DNA of 5,624 nucleotides from an uncultured Lachnospiraceae bacterium (GTDB lineage Bacteria; Bacillota; Clostridia; Lachnospirales; Lachnospiraceae), in NCBI GenBank assembly GCA_910588655.1, contig CAJUPJ010000079.1, positions 1 to 5,624 of the forward strand, in the 5' to 3' direction. The notes beneath the pieces are model-generated. The model was given only the letters and a program-made list of their open reading frames with translations. It was not told where the DNA came from and did not search any database. Both the position numbers and the translations under genes were made by a program. Below, one piece after another: positions 1-5,624 of this stretch; position 1 is the first letter of the stretch, and each line of letters begins with the position of its first letter.

Positions 1-75
1 TATGTTTTGGCAAAAATTATTTATTTTTATACCCTAAAGCCTGAATAGTAACTTCTGGACACCAGGAAATAAAAG
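1..75. other. Unassigned upstream segment
   Basis: No gene is recognised here. All three forward frames meet a stop by position 48 (TAA at 35-37, TGA at 42-44, TAG at 46-48), and the short peptides they encode do not resemble the C-terminus of an MglA ATPase, which would be the expected neighbour upstream of mglC. The segment is very A/T-rich for its first 30 bases. A TTGGCA (7-12) and a TATACC (28-33) form a weak promoter-like pair, but the 15-base spacer is short. The mglC frame is open back to position 45 without any ATG, GTG or TTG start. Confidence 0.4.
64..67 (+). promoter_or_regulatory. Candidate ribosome binding site (AGGA) for leader ORF
   Basis: AGGA ends 8 bases before the ATG at 76. 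It is the only Shine-Dalgarno-like sequence upstream of mglC: the 20 bases just before the mglC ATG at 117 hold none. If ribosomes load here, they enter a frame different from mglC, so it matters for deciding how mglC is translated. Confidence 0.35.
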
Positions 76-120
76 ATGAGAAATATGTATTTAAAAATAA
101 ACTGTTTGATGCAAAGATGA
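76..120 (+). CDS. Possible 14-codon leader ORF overlapping mglC start
   Basis: A short frame, MRNMYLKINCLMQR, begins at an ATG 8 bases after AGGA and ends at a TGA that overlaps the mglC ATG in the sequence ATGA (117-120). That arrangement is typical of translational coupling, and mglC has no ribosome binding site of its own. The frame also carries T TTA AAA (90-96), a sequence matching the canonical X XXY YYZ pattern for -1 ribosomal slippage. A -1 slip there would enter the mglC frame exactly and add seven residues (NKLFDAK) before its Met. A third reading is that one A has been lost from the A5 run at 93-97 and that this ATG was once the true mglC start. I cannot choose between these from the sequence. 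The peptide resembles no family I know, and such short frames are common by chance. Confidence 0.25.
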   Translation: MRNMYLKINCLMQR

Positions 121-1271
121 ACCTTGAAAAAGAACTTCACCGCATAAAAGACAGAAAACATTCAGCTTATATGCATAAATACCATCTTCTTGATTTGCTG
201 CGTATGTCAAAATTTACATTTGCGGAAACATGTGCACAGAAATGGGAAAATTACAAGTATACATTTAACCGCAGGGCATTTCTTTTACAGAATGGTTTAT
301 ATATTGCGATTTTACTTGTATTTATTGCACTTTGCATAATTATCCCGGTAGTAAAAAATGCCCCTCTTCTTACTTATAACAATGTGTTAAATATTTTGCA
401 GCAGGCATCACCAAGAATGTTCCTTGCACTTGGAGTTGCAGGGTTAATACTTCTTACAGGTACAGACCTTTCTATTGGGCGTATGGTTGGCATGGGCATG
501 ACAACAGCAACGATTATTATGCACCAGGGCATTAATACAGGTTCAGTTTTTGGACATATATTTGATTTTACAGGTATGCCTGTTGGCGCAAGGGTATTAC
601 TGGCACTTGTAGCCTGTGTTGTTTTATGTACATTTTTTACAACTATTGCAGGTTTCTTTACTGCTAAGTTTAAAATGCATCCTTTCATTTCAACAATGGC
701 AAACATGCTTGTAATCTTCGGGCTTGTAACATATGCGACAAAGGGTGTGTCATTTGGTGGTATTGAACCTTCAATTCCTCAAATGATTATTCCAAAGGTA
801 AACGGCTTCCCGACAATTATTTTATGGGCAGTAGCAGCAGTTGTAATAGTATGGTTTATCTGGAATAAAACAACATTTGGCAAGAACCTGTATGCTGTAG
901 GTGGAAACCCTGAAGCAGCAGTTTCAGGTATTTCAGTATTCCGTGTTACTGTCGGTGCATTTATACTTGCAGGTATACTCTACGGATTTGGTTCATGGCT
1001 TGAATGTGCAAGGATGTTTGGTTCTGGTTCTGCTGCATATGGGCAAGGCTGGGAAATGGATGCAATCGCTGCCTGCGTAGTAGGTGGTATATCTTTTACA
1101 GGTGGTATAGGCAAGATTTCAGGCGTAGTTGTAGGTGTATTTATTTTTACAGCACTTACTTATTCCCTTACAATACTTGGTATTGATACAAACTTACAGT
1201 TTGTATTTTCAGGAATAATAATTCTTGTATCAGTAACACTTGACTGCCTGAAATATGTACAGAAAAAATAA
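117..1271 (+). CDS. mglC: Galactose/methyl-galactoside ABC transporter permease MglC
   Basis: This is the membrane-spanning permease of a Mgl-type sugar importer (branched-chain/ribose-type permease family, BPD_transp_2). It would work with a galactose-binding protein (MglB) and a double ATPase (MglA), neither visible here. The 384 residues show about eight to ten hydrophobic segments (near 60-80, 100-120, 157-182, 190-208, 231-249, 275-292, 315-330, 334-352 and 361-376). Family motifs are LTGTDLSIG (113-121), HPFISTMANM (188-197), FGKNLYAVGGNPEAA (254-268) and DAIAACVVGGISFTGGIG (315-332), the ATPase-coupling region. It is longer than E. coli MglC (about 336 residues) because of a charged, helix-prone, cytoplasmic stretch of about 55 residues before the first membrane span. 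The ATG at 117 is the first possible start in the frame but lacks a ribosome binding site, so coupling to the 76-120 frame or a different origin of the N-terminus is possible. GGNPEAA-VSG is one residue shorter than the E. coli motif. The neighbouring secreted beta-galactosidase supports galactose as substrate. Confidence 0.93.
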   Translation: MNLEKELHRIKDRKHSAYMHKYHLLDLLRMSKFTFAETCAQKWENYKYTFNRRAFLLQNGLYIAILLVFIALCIIIPVVKNAPLLTYNNVLNILQQASPRMFLALGVAGLILLTGTDLSIGRMVGMGMTTATIIMHQGINTGSVFGHIFDFTGMPVGARVLLALVACVVLCTFFTTIAGFFTAKFKMHPFISTMANMLVIFGLVTYATKGVSFGGIEPSIPQMIIPKVNGFPTIILWAVAAVVIVWFIWNKTTFGKNLYAVGGNPEAAVSGISVFRVTVGAFILAGILYGFGSWLECARMFGSGSAAYGQGWEMDAIAACVVGGISFTGGIGKISGVVVGVFIFTALTYSLTILGIDTNLQFVFSGIIILVSVTLDCLKYVQKK

Positions 1272-1356
1272 ATAAATATATATAAATAAAAAAGGATTTA
1301 GATAAGAATAGAAAAGAGGGAAGATACAAAAAACAATATAATAAGGAGGAGAATTT
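1272..1356 (+). other. Intergenic gap mglC-lacZ, no terminator seen
   Basis: These 85 bases are strongly purine- and A-rich (runs such as AAATATATATAAATAAAAAA and GAAAAGAGGGAAGA). I see no GC-rich hairpin followed by T residues, so nothing stops transcription from mglC entering the next gene. I also see no convincing promoter: a perfect TATAAT at 1337-1342 lies too close to the ribosome binding site and has no -35 partner. Co-transcription with mglC is therefore the simplest reading, though a short unpaired leader of this kind could hide an mRNA processing or stability site. Confidence 0.5.
1344..1349 (+). promoter_or_regulatory. Ribosome binding site AGGAGG of the beta-galactosidase
   Basis: A perfect AGGAGG lies 7 bases before the ATG at 1357, which fixes that ATG as the start rather than the in-frame ATG five codons later. 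It predicts strong translation and contrasts with mglC, which has no such site. Confidence 0.9.
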
Positions 1357-1443
1357 ATGGGAGCAAAGAAAATGCTGGCAGCGGCATTAGCATTCAGCGT
1401 AGCTGCGACAAGTATTCCTCTGCCTGGGGGTGTTGTACAGGCG
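1357..1443 (+). other. Signal peptide of the beta-galactosidase
   Basis: The first 29 codons give a short basic start (MGAKK), a hydrophobic core rich in Ala, Leu and Val (residues 6-20), and a polar end with a signal peptidase I site VQA before AG (cleavage after A29). There is no lipobox cysteine, so it is not a lipoprotein. Secretion by Sec is inferred; it separates this enzyme from the cytoplasmic LacZ of enteric bacteria and fits its lectin module and C-terminal linker. Confidence 0.88.
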
Positions 1444-4400
1444 GCAGGCAATGACAGTTCTGTATTTAAAGGTGAGGAATGGTTTGACCAGAATGGTGTA
1501 TTTCAGGTAAACAGGGAAGATGCACATGCAAGTTTTATCGGATTTGATAATGCAGACAGTGTTAAAAACCCTTCACTCAGAAAGAAACATGATACATCTC
1601 CATTTTACCAGTCATTAAATGGTACTTGGAAATTTGAGTGGGTAAAATCACCGCATGAAAGAAATACAGAATTTTTCAAGGATGGTTATAATACTAGCAC
1701 ATGGAAGGACATTAAAGTTCCTGCAAACTGGCAGACAGAGGGCTATGATTCCCCGAAATATACTGATACACGTCTTCCATGGGAAGGTGTAGAAGACCCA
1801 AGGGCAAATTATGGATTGCCAGAAGGCAGCCCGAGAGGGGTTTCACCAACAATTTATAACCCAGTTGGCTCTTATAAAAGAACATTTAAAACCCCGGCAG
1901 GATGGGACGGTAAAGAAGTTTTTGTGTCTTTCCAGGGTGTAGAATCTGCATTTTATTTATGGATTAATGGAGAAAAAGTGGGATATAGTGAGGACAGCTA
2001 TACACCATCAGAGTTTGATATCAGCAAATATTTAAAACCAGCAGGTGAAGAAAATACAATTTCTGTGCAGGTATACCGCTGGTCAGATGGAAGTTACTTA
2101 GAAGACCAGGACTTTATCCGTCTGAGCGGCATTTTCAGGGATGTATTTTTATTTGCTAAAGATAAAGAAGCATCACTGTTTGACTTTGCATATACAACAG
2201 ACCTTGACAGCAATTATAAAGATGCTACATTCAATTTTGAAGTAACATTGAGGGGATATGGCAAAGAAGCAGCCAAAGGATATACAGTAGAAAGTATTTT
2301 ATATGATAAAGATGGCAAGGAAGTATTCAAAAAGGATTTAGACAGCTTTGAATTTAAAGCCGGAGATGGCAGCCGTTATTTTGAGGCTTCTTCCAGTTAT
2401 TCACATCAGGTAACAGCACCAGCGCTCTGGTCAGCAGAAGACCCAGCACTTTATGAGCTGGTAATTATCTTAAAAAATGCTGAAGGAGGCATTGTAGAAA
2501 CTGCTGGTACACATGTAGGTTTCAGGGAAATTGAAATCGTAAGGCGTGGTACTAATAAGTCACAAATTCTTGTAAACGGTGCACCAATCAGGATACAGGG
2601 TGTAAACCGCCATGAAACTTCATTAAAAGGCGGGCGTGCAATTACAGAGGAAAGCATGATACAGGATATTATGCTTATGAAGCAGTACAATATTAATTCT
2701 GTAAGGAACTCACACTATCCTAATGATGCAAAATGGTATGAACTTTGTGATGAATACGGGCTTTATATGATTGATGAAGCAAATATTGAATCACATGGAC
2801 TTAACTGGTTAATCCCACAGAGTGACCCAGAATGGATTGAAGCATGTAAAGACAGGATGACCAGCACAATTGAACGCAGCAAAAACCATGCAAGCATTAT
2901 GTCCTGGTCTTTAGGAAATGAAAGTTCCAGGGGTGATACATGGCAGATACTCAGGCAGCTTTGTAAACAGCTTGACCCTACAAGATTTGTACATTATGAA
3001 GGATTTGCTTATGATGCAACTCCTGAAGAAATAGATGTATGGTCAAGGATGTACCGCCGTGTTAATAACCTTGGAGTTGATGACCTTTGGAAGAACCCTC
3101 TTGAATGGTGGGGAGAACATGGTACAGTGCCAGGATTCCAGTGTGAATATTCACATGCAATGGGCAATGGCATTGGAAACATAGATGAATACTGGGATTT
3201 ATATGAGAAATATCCAAACCTGCAGGGCGGGTATATATGGGACTGGACAGACCAGAGCCTGGAAATAAAGACACCTGTAGACAAGATTTTAAAAGATGAA
3301 GGCAAAAACAACATTGAAGTTTTATTAAAAGGCAGCCTGGATGATAATGGAAAAGAAGGCAAAGCCCTTAAGGGATATGCACAGGTTTACAATGATAAAT
3401 CACTGCATTTATCAGGAAACCAGCCATTTACATTAGAGGCATATGTAAAACCAGAAGGCTATAATCTCAGGGGGGCAAATGATGGTTCAGGCCAGATTGA
3501 TGCTTCTGGATATAACCAGACAGCCCCAATTATTACAAAGGGTAATGATGAGTGGTGTAATTCTGAGTCTTATGGTTTAAGAAGGCTTGTAGATGGTGAT
3601 ACTGATGTGCTGGAATTTTATATACGTGGCGGCAATTATGATGATGACTGGGGCGTATATGAAAAAGCAGCTGCACAGTTTAAAACACCAGATGACTGGG
3701 CCGACAAATGGCACCATATTGCAGGTACATTTGATGGAACAAACCTGAAATTATACCTTGATGGTGAGGAAGTGGCATCAGCAACAAGCACTTTTGGCAT
3801 TGTTTCTGGCCCTAACCCAGTAGGCATTGGTGCAGATTTAACATATGATGCACAGAACCCTAATGTACCAGCTGCATTTAAAGGTGTAATTGATAATGTA
3901 AGGATTTATGATAAAGCATTATCACAGGAAGAACTAAACAATACTGGAAGAAAAGCAGATAACAACACATTATTGTGGCTTGATTTTAACAGCACAACAG
4001 ATAAAACATATGCACAGGATACATATTACAGCTTTGGTGGTGACTGGCAGGACATTCCTGAAGGAAACCCTAATAACAAGAACTTCTGTGCGAACGGGCT
4101 TGTTTCAGCAGACAGGACTGTGCAGCCAGAACTTGAACAGGTAAAATACATTTACCAGGATATTGCTATTGATGATGCAGGAATACTGGATGGCAAAGTA
4201 AAGATTACTAACAAGTACCTTTTCACAAACGCAAATGAATTTGAAGCTTCATGGGAGCTTATAGAAGACGGCAAAGCTATACAGAATGGCGTATTCTCTA
4301 GCGGCGATGTGGATGTAAGGCCAGTACAGGACTCTGCAGAAGAAGTTAAGACATATGGTGAAAAAGTAGTTACAGTGCCATTTACAAAGCCAGAATTAAA

Positions 4401-5624
4401 AGCAGGTGCAGAATATTTTGTAAATATCAGCTTTAAATTAAAAGAAGATGCTTCATGGGCTAAGAAGGGGCATGAAGTTGCACATGGACAGATTGCAGTA
4501 CCATTTGATGTACCAGAAGTTACAGCTTTAAAAACAGAAGATTTAGGTGGGCTTGGACTGGAAGACAGACAGGACTCAGCCGTAATCACAGGCAAGGACT
4601 TTACAGTTACATTTGACAAGACAGCAGGTACAATAAAAGACTTTACATACAAGGGCAAAAAGCTGCTTGAGAGCGGCCCGCAGCCTGATTTCTGGAGAGC
4701 ACCTACAGATAGTGACCTTGGATTTTATTCAGGGGCAAGATATGATACATGGAGATATGCAGGTGAAGACAAAACAGTATCTAGTGTAACAGTTAAAAAG
4801 ATTAATAATGGCATGGTTGAAATTTCAGCAGACTCTGTACTTCCAACCACAACAAAATCTTCTTACAGCCAGAAATTTACAATTTATGGCACAGGTGATA
4901 TAAAAGTTACCAGCAAATTAACACCAGGGGAAGGGCTTCCAGAAATTCCAGTAGTAGGCAACAGCCTTACACTGCCAAAAGAATTTTCAAACGTAACCTG
5001 GTATGGAAAAGGGCCAGATGAAAACTATATTGACAGGCAGTCTGGATATGAAATTGGTGTATACAAAAAAGATGTAGATGATTTCTTTATTGACTATATC
5101 AAACCACAGGAAACTGGAAACAGGACAGAAACACGCTGGGTAAGCATGACAAACAGTGATGGTACAGGGCTTCTTGCCAAGACAGATGTACCAATGGAAT
5201 TTAGTGCACTGTATTATACAGCCGAAGAACTCACAAATGTAATGCATTCATATATGTTAGGCAGCAAGGACAGGATTACACTCCGCCTGAACCAGCGCCA
5301 GATGGGGCTTGGTGGTGATAACTCATGGGGAGCAAAACCACTTCCGGCGTACTTAAATACATCAGATAAGGTATATGAATACAGCTTTACATTAAAACCA
5401 GTTTCTACAGCAGATGTAGACGCTTCAATGCGTGAATACAAAACAGTGCTTCCATCTAGTACAGACAGCACAACAGAACAGCCAGGTGGTGAAGATAAAC
5501 CAGATGTGAAGCCAGAGCTTAAGAAGGGTGACAGTGTATTATACAAAAATGTATATTATACAGTTGCAGACCCCATATGCACTAACTTACTTGTAAAAAA
5601 TAGAGAACTATGCCATAATAAAAT
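1357..5624 (+). CDS. lacZ: Secreted GH2 beta-galactosidase with inserted LamG domain (3' partial)
   Basis: This LacZ-type family 2 glycoside hydrolase would hydrolyse beta-galactosides such as lactose outside the cell. The frame is open for 1422 codons to the window edge, against 1023 in E. coli LacZ. In order: signal peptide (1-29), sugar-binding domain (about 78-265, with NW 124-125 and RWSDGSYLEDQD 241-252), immunoglobulin-like domain (about 268-391), TIM barrel from about 393, a LamG lectin insert (about 650-868), the barrel's end (GGDWQDIP, FCANGL), DUF4981-like domain (about 927-1050), and Bgal_small domain (about 1070-1347: PDFWRAPTDSD, WYGKGPDENYIDRQ). Aligned by eye to E. coli LacZ, the acid/base is E522 in SLGNES, the nucleophile E597 in CEYSHAMGN, with H600, Y566, W628, F910, N913 and W1324 also matching. 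The enzyme therefore looks active. After the core come an STEPGKD-rich linker (about 1365-1388) and KKGDSVLYKNVYYTVAD, the start of another module. The last 17 or so residues look foreign. Exact substrate and anchoring are unknown; the lacZ symbol reflects family, not a proven lactose role. Confidence 0.93.
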   Translation, partial: MGAKKMLAAALAFSVAATSIPLPGGVVQAAGNDSSVFKGEEWFDQNGVFQVNREDAHASFIGFDNADSVKNPSLRKKHDTSPFYQSLNGTWKFEWVKSPHERNTEFFKDGYNTSTWKDIKVPANWQTEGYDSPKYTDTRLPWEGVEDPRANYGLPEGSPRGVSPTIYNPVGSYKRTFKTPAGWDGKEVFVSFQGVESAFYLWINGEKVGYSEDSYTPSEFDISKYLKPAGEENTISVQVYRWSDGSYLEDQDFIRLSGIFRDVFLFAKDKEASLFDFAYTTDLDSNYKDATFNFEVTLRGYGKEAAKGYTVESILYDKDGKEVFKKDLDSFEFKAGDGSRYFEASSSYSHQVTAPALWSAEDPALYELVIILKNAEGGIVETAGTHVGFREIEIVRRGTNKSQILVNGAPIRIQGVNRHETSLKGGRAITEESMIQDIMLMKQYNINSVRNSHYPNDAKWYELCDEYGLYMIDEANIESHGLNWLIPQSDPEWIEACKDRMTSTIERSKNHASIMSWSLGNESSRGDTWQILRQLCKQLDPTRFVHYEGFAYDATPEEIDVWSRMYRRVNNLGVDDLWKNPLEWWGEHGTVPGFQCEYSHAMGNGIGNIDEYWDLYEKYPNLQGGYIWDWTDQSLEIKTPVDKILKDEGKNNIEVLLKGSLDDNGKEGKALKGYAQVYNDKSLHLSGNQPFTLEAYVKPEGYNLRGANDGSGQIDASGYNQTAPIITKGNDEWCNSESYGLRRLVDGDTDVLEFYIRGGNYDDDWGVYEKAAAQFKTPDDWADKWHHIAGTFDGTNLKLYLDGEEVASATSTFGIVSGPNPVGIGADLTYDAQNPNVPAAFKGVIDNVRIYDKALSQEELNNTGRKADNNTLLWLDFNSTTDKTYAQDTYYSFGGDWQDIPEGNPNNKNFCANGLVSADRTVQPELEQVKYIYQDIAIDDAGILDGKVKITNKYLFTNANEFEASWELIEDGKAIQNGVFSSGDVDVRPVQDSAEEVKTYGEKVVTVPFTKPELKAGAEYFVNISFKLKEDASWAKKGHEVAHGQIAVPFDVPEVTALKTEDLGGLGLEDRQDSAVITGKDFTVTFDKTAGTIKDFTYKGKKLLESGPQPDFWRAPTDSDLGFYSGARYDTWRYAGEDKTVSSVTVKKINNGMVEISADSVLPTTTKSSYSQKFTIYGTGDIKVTSKLTPGEGLPEIPVVGNSLTLPKEFSNVTWYGKGPDENYIDRQSGYEIGVYKKDVDDFFIDYIKPQETGNRTETRWVSMTNSDGTGLLAKTDVPMEFSALYYTAEELTNVMHSYMLGSKDRITLRLNQRQMGLGGDNSWGAKPLPAYLNTSDKVYEYSFTLKPVSTADVDASMREYKTVLPSSTDSTTEQPGGEDKPDVKPELKKGDSVLYKNVYYTVADPICTNLLVKNRELCHNK
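3304..3960 (+). other. LamG/concanavalin-like lectin domain inserted in the GH2 barrel
   Basis: Residues about 650-868 of the beta-galactosidase match the LamG-like jellyroll (Laminin_G_3 type): GKALKGYAQVYNDKSLHLSG (an opening strand), FTLEAYVKP, WHHIAGTFDGTNLKLYLDGE, the short strand VGIGADL, and the closing FKGVIDNVRIYDKALSQEEL. Such modules bind carbohydrate or help fold stability in many secreted glycosidases. It falls between IWDWTDQSL (627-635), which holds the W568 equivalent of E. coli LacZ, and YYSFGGDW (890-897), just before the F601/N604 equivalents. E. coli has only about 14 residues at this point. NTLLWLDFN (870-878) leads back into the barrel. The reading frame and codon style continue unchanged through it, so it is an old in-frame acquisition, not a recent break. 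Confidence 0.88.
5449..5571 (+). other. C-terminal linker and start of an extra domain
   Basis: After the Bgal_small domain the protein passes into a low-complexity linker (SSTDSTTEQPGGEDKPDVKP, about residues 1367-1386) and then KKGDSVLYKNVYYTVAD. The latter looks like the first strand of a short beta-rich repeat of the kind that ends many Lachnospiraceae surface proteins (KKG-x-YxVNxxxYxV pattern, from general familiarity with the family). This suggests further repeats or a wall or surface anchor downstream, but none is visible. Confidence 0.5.
5591..5619 (+). promoter_or_regulatory. Candidate sigma-A promoter at the window's 3' edge
   Basis: TTGTAA (5591-5596) is followed after 17 bases by CATAAT (5614-5619), and TGC directly before it supplies the extended -10 element. 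The -35 matches 4 of 6 consensus bases and the -10 matches 5 of 6. It lies inside the open beta-galactosidase frame but in a stretch whose encoded residues no longer resemble the protein. Transcription would run out of the window to the right. Promoter-like sequences arise easily in A/T-rich DNA, so this is moderate evidence only. Confidence 0.35.

Noticed and set aside
7..33. TTGGCA and TATACC as a promoter upstream of mglC
   Set aside because: The spacer is 15 bases and the -10 matches only 4 of 6; too weak in A/T-rich DNA to list as a feature.
1..40. Loose similarity between the first 40 bases and the reverse complement of the last 55, suggesting paired element ends
   Set aside because: Only short A/T-rich stretches and a shared TGGCA line up, and gaps are needed; not distinguishable from chance by eye.
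374..706. Open minus-strand frame inside mglC
   Set aside because: It overlaps a clearly conserved permease on the other strand, and its protein resembles no family; it is a shadow of codon bias.
1337..1342. Perfect TATAAT in the mglC-lacZ gap
   Set aside because: It lies 2 bases from the ribosome binding site, so transcription would start inside that site; the -35 position reads AAGAGG, unlike TTGACA.
3121..3180. Unusual residues around the nucleophile (VPGFQCEYSHAMGNG rather than the common KPFxxCEYxHAMGNS)
   Set aside because: The catalytic Glu, the His and the AMGN core are intact, and flanking variation of this size is ordinary within GH2.
4152..4658. 168-residue minus-strand frame inside the beta-galactosidase
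   Set aside because: Ser/Pro/Thr-rich product mirrors the sense codons; no ribosome binding site judged convincing, and the sense strand encodes recognisable DUF4981 and Bgal_small sequence.
5537..5562. Direct repeat TATTATACA (5537-5545 and 5554-5562)
   Set aside because: Nine bases in A/T-rich coding DNA specifying Tyr/Val/Thr-rich strands; no third copy and no sign of an operator or target duplication.

Overview
The window carries two genes on the + strand and looks like a carbohydrate-use locus of a low-GC Gram-positive anaerobe, most likely a gut Lachnospiraceae-type Clostridia. Three things point that way: A/T-rich codon choice with frequent AGG arginine and GCA alanine codons, a textbook AGGAGG ribosome binding site, and a very large secreted multidomain glycosidase beside a Mgl-type sugar transporter. 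The taxonomic assignment is inference from style, not from a marker gene.

Layout. Positions 1-116 hold no recognisable gene, apart from a possible 14-codon leader ORF (76-120) that has a Shine-Dalgarno-like AGGA and overlaps the next start codon as ATGA. Positions 117-1271 encode a galactose/methyl-galactoside ABC transporter permease (MglC) with an unusual charged N-terminal extension. An 85-base A-rich gap with no hairpin terminator follows. From 1357 to the last base runs an uninterrupted reading frame of 1422 codons: a secreted GH2 beta-galactosidase with all the expected catalytic residues. A LamG/concanavalin-like lectin module of about 220 residues sits inside its catalytic barrel, and a Ser/Thr/Pro/acidic linker plus the start of a further domain follow the core. 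The frame is still open at the window edge, so the C-terminus is not seen.

Working together. The exported enzyme would cleave beta-galactosides outside the cell, with the lectin module possibly holding it on a polymer or glycan. The released galactose or methyl-galactoside-type sugar would be imported by the Mgl transporter. The MglC partners (binding protein MglB, ATPase MglA) are not in the window and would be expected upstream, but the first 116 bases do not read as the end of mglA.

Both edges are odd. Upstream, the real start of mglC is unclear. Downstream, the last ~54 bases stop resembling the preceding protein and contain a good extended -10 promoter, as expected at an insertion or an assembly junction. 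No RNA genes, CRISPR arrays or complete mobile elements were seen. I found no wholly new system; the most notable points are the lectin inserted in the active-site barrel, the leader ORF with a -1 slippery sequence, and the 3' discontinuity.
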